Shown in pieces: positions 52,141 to 54,427 of a DNA stretch of 54,427 nucleotides. Position numbers and translations under genes: made by a program. The notes beneath the pieces are model-generated. The model did not search any database, was not told the DNA's origin, and was given only the letters and a program-made list of their open reading frames with translations. Within the stretch, counting starts at the first letter, position 1; each line of letters starts with the position of its first letter. The DNA comes from Oscillospiraceae bacterium (GTDB lineage: Bacteria > Bacillota > Clostridia > Oscillospirales > Ruminococcaceae), in assembly GCA_022788225.1 (NCBI GenBank), contig JALEVO010000159.1, positions 1 to 54,427 on the forward strand. Reading direction: 5' to 3'.

Positions 52141-52252
52141 GTCTGTGACCAGACAGGACAATTCGTTTTTCATTTTATGGTATATGTTTCTTTGAGGCAC
52201 GACCGGCAGCCAAAAAGAAAATCGAAGGAACGTCGAGGGCGCCGTCCCCTAC
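52141..52252. mobile_element. Inverted-repeat element, copy 5 (left end missing)
   Basis: It aligns well with the interior and right terminal repeat of copy 1 (shared TATATGTTTCTTTGAGGCAC and GACCGGCAG) but lacks the left GTAGGGG terminal repeat. It is the best interior match to copy 1. Upstream of glyS. Confidence 0.75.
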
Positions 52253-52285
52253 AAAAATTGATTGCTGCGAATATATCCGATTTCC

Positions 52286-52314
52286 TTGACTTTTTTCCTG
52301 TTTTAGAGTAAAAT
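52286..52314 (+). promoter_or_regulatory. glyS promoter
   Basis: TTGACT (52286-52291), 17 bases and TAAAAT (52309-52314), about 40 bases before the start. There is no room for a T-box leader. Confidence 0.72.
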
Positions 52315-52353
52315 AGAATAGAATAAATACAGTTAATGAAAGGAATAATTCAA

Positions 52354-53760
52354 ATGTTATCCAATACTGAAAAATCAATGGACAAAATTGTTGACCTTTG
52401 CAAGTCAAAGGGATATGTTTACCCCGGCTCTGAAATCTACGGCGGACTTGCAAATACATGGGACTACGGTCCTCTCGGCGTTGAGCTGAAAAACAATATC
52501 AAAAAGGCATGGATGAAGAAATTCGTTCAGGAGAATAAATACAATGTGGGACTTGACAGCGCCATACTCATGAACCCGCAGACATGGGTTGCGTCCGGTC
52601 ATATCGGCGGTTTCTCCGACCCTCTTATGGACTGCAAGGAGTGCAAGACACGTCACAGAGCCGACAACCTCATCGAGGATTTTGACGGTACAAACGTTGC
52701 CGGCTGGACAAATGAACAGATGACTGACTATATCCGTGAACACAACATCTGCTGTCCTAACTGCGGCAAGGCGAATTTTACTGATATCCGCCAGTTTAAC
52801 CTTATGTTCAAGACTTTTCAGGGCGTAACAGAGGATACAAAGTCTGAACTCTATCTCCGTCCGGAAACAGCACAGGGTATTTTTGTAAACTTTGCAAATA
52901 TTCAGCGTACAACAAGAAAGAAAGTGCCTTTCGGCGTTGCGCAGATAGGAAAGTCTTTCAGAAACGAAATCACACCGGGTAACTTTATTTTCCGTGTCCG
53001 TGAATTTGAGCAGATGGAACTTGAATTTTTCTGCAAGCCGGGTACTGACCTTGAATGGTTCTCCTACTGGAGAGGTTTCTGCCGTGACTTCCTGCTTAGT
53101 CTTGGACTTAAAGAGGAAAATATCCGTCTTAGAGATCATTCATCGGAAGAACTTTGCTTCTATTCAAAGGCTACTACCGACTTCGAGTACCTCTTCCCGT
53201 TTGGCTGGGGCGAGCTCTGGGGCGTTGCGGACAGAACTGACTACGACCTTACACAGCACATCAAAACCAGCGGAAAGTCCCTTGAATACTTCGACCCTGA
53301 AACAAACGAAAAGTACATTCCGTATGTAATTGAGCCGTCACTTGGCGTTGAAAGACTGTTCCTCTCAATTGTTACAGAAGCTTATGATGAGGAAGAACTT
53401 ACTTCCGTTGACAAAAACGGCAACGAGAAAAAGGAAACAAGAACAGTTATGCGTCTGCACCCTGCACTTGCACCGTACAAGGCAGCAGTTCTGCCCCTTG
53501 TCAAGAAGCTTACTCCGCAGGCTGAAGAAGTATTTGATATGCTTTCAAAGAAGTTTATGGTCACATTTGACGAAACAGGTACTATCGGCAAGAGATACCG
53601 CCGTCAGGACGAGATCGGTACTCCTTTCTGTATCACATACGACTTTGACACTCTTGAAAAGGACGGCTGTGTAACAGTCCGTGACAGAGATACAATGGAA
53701 CAGGAACGTATAAGCATAGACAAGCTTGTTGAATTTCTTGAAAAGAAAACTGAATTTTAA
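52354..53760 (+). CDS. glyQS: Glycyl-tRNA synthetase, dimeric class II type
   Basis: Charges tRNA-Gly with glycine. The 468-aa chain is the alpha2 single-polypeptide type, not the GlyQ/GlyS two-subunit type. Seen: the N-terminal [20 protein letters not shown], two CxxC pairs ([16 protein letters not shown]) that look like a zinc site, motif 2 [20 protein letters not shown], and motif 3 [11 protein letters not shown]. The ATG at 52354 has AAAGGA nine bases upstream; the ATG at 52336 lies at that site itself. Confidence 0.96.
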   Translation: MLSNTEKSMDKIVDLCKSKGYVYPGSEIYGGLANTWDYGPLGVELKNNIKKAWMKKFVQENKYNVGLDSAILMNPQTWVASGHIGGFSDPLMDCKECKTRHRADNLIEDFDGTNVAGWTNEQMTDYIREHNICCPNCGKANFTDIRQFNLMFKTFQGVTEDTKSELYLRPETAQGIFVNFANIQRTTRKKVPFGVAQIGKSFRNEITPGNFIFRVREFEQMELEFFCKPGTDLEWFSYWRGFCRDFLLSLGLKEENIRLRDHSSEELCFYSKATTDFEYLFPFGWGELWGVADRTDYDLTQHIKTSGKSLEYFDPETNEKYIPYVIEPSLGVERLFLSIVTEAYDEEELTSVDKNGNEKKETRTVMRLHPALAPYKAAVLPLVKKLTPQAEEVFDMLSKKFMVTFDETGTIGKRYRRQDEIGTPFCITYDFDTLEKDGCVTVRDRDTMEQERISIDKLVEFLEKKTEF

Positions 53761-53772
53761 TTTATAACTAAA

Positions 53773-53797
53773 AAAGGGCGGCTTTGTGCCGTCCTTT
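53773..53797 (+). terminator. glyS terminator
   Basis: AAAGGGCGGC pairs with GCCGTCCTTT (one G-T) over TTTGT, just past the stop. Confidence 0.8.
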
Positions 53798-53824
53798 CAG
53801 TTTGTCGAAAAAACTTAAAACTAA

Positions 53825-53845
53825 CGGGCGACCAATGCTCGCCCG
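53825..53845. repeat. REP-like palindrome
   Basis: CGGGCGA-CCAATGC-TCGCCCG, with right flank GAATACTTGAAAATT shared with the copy at 18727. Confidence 0.7.
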
Positions 53846-53876
53846 AATACTTGAAAATTAATTTTTTCATATATAC

Positions 53877-53909
53877 AAAAAGAGTGCTCTTTTCAGAACG
53901 CTCTTTTTT
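53877..53909 (-). terminator. Terminator of the GH94 gene
   Basis: AAAAAGAGTGCTCT pairs with AGAACGCTCTTTTT (some G-T) and is followed by T runs in both directions; it lies four bases past the GH94 stop on the minus strand. Confidence 0.8.
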
Positions 53910-53913
53910 TTAT

Positions 53914-54427
53914 TTATCCCATTGTAACTACAATCTTGTTTTCAGCCGCAAGCTTGTCAGCCGGAACATAGTTTCCGTCAAGCTTTTCGCCGTTGAGAGT
54001 GATTTCCTTTACGCCGCCCTCAACATGGTTCGGGTTCTGCACGTCGATTGAAAGCTGTTTGCCTCTGAATGTCTTTTCAATCTTAAAGCCGTCCCATTCT
54101 GAAGGAATTGCCGGGGAAATAACCAGTCCGTCAGCGTCAGGACGCATACCGCAGATACCCTCAACACAGCCTACCATAACTGTTGAAGCAGTACCTGTCA
54201 GCCAGTGAACGTGTGAACGTCCCTCAAACGGTGAAGCCTTGCTCTCTGTGAACTGTCCGTGTGCATAAGGCTCGATAACTCTGATTTCAGCCTTGTCGTT
54301 CATTGCTGCCGGTGAGCTTTCCATGAAGTACTCAAAGGCTCTGTTTCCGTGACCTAAAAGTGACTCTGCAAGGATAAGCCAGCCCTGTGACTGTGAGAAG
54401 ATACCGCCGTTTTCCTTTGTGTCAGCA
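53914..54427 (-). CDS. GH94 glycoside phosphorylase, C-terminal part (continues off the window)
   Basis: The last ~171 codons of a glycosyltransferase-36/GH94 phosphorylase; the reading frame runs open to base 54427. Recognisable motifs: GGIFSQSQGWLILAESLLG, EPYAHGQF, HVHWLTGTASTVMVG, GMRPDADGLVISPAIPSEWD and the C-terminal beta-sandwich with VEGGVKEITLNGEK. The family splits cellobiose, cellodextrins, chitobiose or similar sugars with phosphate to give sugar 1-phosphate; which sugar cannot be decided from this part. A cellobiose/cellodextrin role would fit a fibre degrader. Confidence 0.9.
   Translation of the reverse strand, partial: ADTKENGGIFSQSQGWLILAESLLGHGNRAFEYFMESSPAAMNDKAEIRVIEPYAHGQFTESKASPFEGRSHVHWLTGTASTVMVGCVEGICGMRPDADGLVISPAIPSEWDGFKIEKTFRGKQLSIDVQNPNHVEGGVKEITLNGEKLDGNYVPADKLAAENKIVVTMG

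Noticed and set aside
1-54427. tRNA or rRNA genes
   Set aside because: No cloverleaf with a convincing T-arm, and no rRNA segment, was recognised on either strand; a covariance search would be decisive.

Overview
This 54.4-kb window is chromosomal DNA of a fibre-degrading gut Firmicute. It is most likely a Ruminococcus (Oscillospiraceae), close to the cellulosome builders. The evidence is a PL1-PL9-CBM77-dockerin pectinase, a second dockerin-like secreted protein, the C-terminus of a GH94 phosphorylase, Gram-positive AAGGAGG ribosome sites with frequent TTG/GTG starts, sharp TTGACA-17-TATAAT promoters, and a TagGH-type wall-polymer exporter. The genus is inferred from gene content; no rRNA or tRNA gene was seen to confirm it.

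Layout. 1-6.8 kb (minus): multidomain pectate lyase, a MATE transporter and trpS. 7.1-18.4 kb (minus): one long operon holding a ~990-aa substrate-binding protein with N-terminal beta-sandwich modules, two separate pairs of sugar-type ABC permeases, an NHL beta-propeller/TPR membrane protein, a YIP1-family membrane protein and a secreted DUF5696-type protein, with no ATPase. 18.8-20.9 kb (minus): a dockerin-like/cell-wall-repeat/CAP protein, a small lipoprotein and a 2[4Fe-4S] ferredoxin. 21.2-25.2 kb: an amidohydrolase (plus), then a MocR/PdxR regulator divergent from pdxS-pdxT. 25.7-29.4 kb (minus): an rRNA-type methyltransferase and a class A PBP. 29.6-33.2 kb (plus): a small membrane protein, alr and prfC. 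33.6-36 kb: a second MATE pump divergent from an AraC regulator. 36.3-41 kb (plus): a five-gene teichoic-acid-like operon (GT2, two CDP-glycerol glycerophosphotransferases, ABC permease and ATPase). 41.7-45.6 kb (minus): secF, secD, purB. 46.0-51.0 kb (plus): rubredoxin, glmS and two coupled leucine-rich-repeat surface proteins. 51.0-52.1 kb (minus): DUF4363 and DUF421 membrane proteins. 52.4-53.8 kb (plus): glycyl-tRNA synthetase. 53.9 kb to the end (minus): partial GH94.

Spaces between operons are rich in non-coding repeats: five copies or remnants of a small inverted-repeat element (GTAGGGGACGGCGCCC ends), a larger foldback element present at 25.2 and 41.1 kb, a 410-bp long-inverted-repeat element at 30 kb, a 120-bp hairpin at 19.8 kb, and short REP-like palindromes, one of which seems to act as a terminator.

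The two most promising unexplained signals are (i) the composite ABC/NHL/YIP1/DUF5696 operon, which looks like an uncharacterised extracellular glycan capture and import system, and (ii) a structured RNA-like motif found in the 5' leaders of both purB and glmS. The glmS leader has further signs of control: a hairpin between ribosome site and start codon, three copies of one 9-mer, and an upstream inverted repeat.
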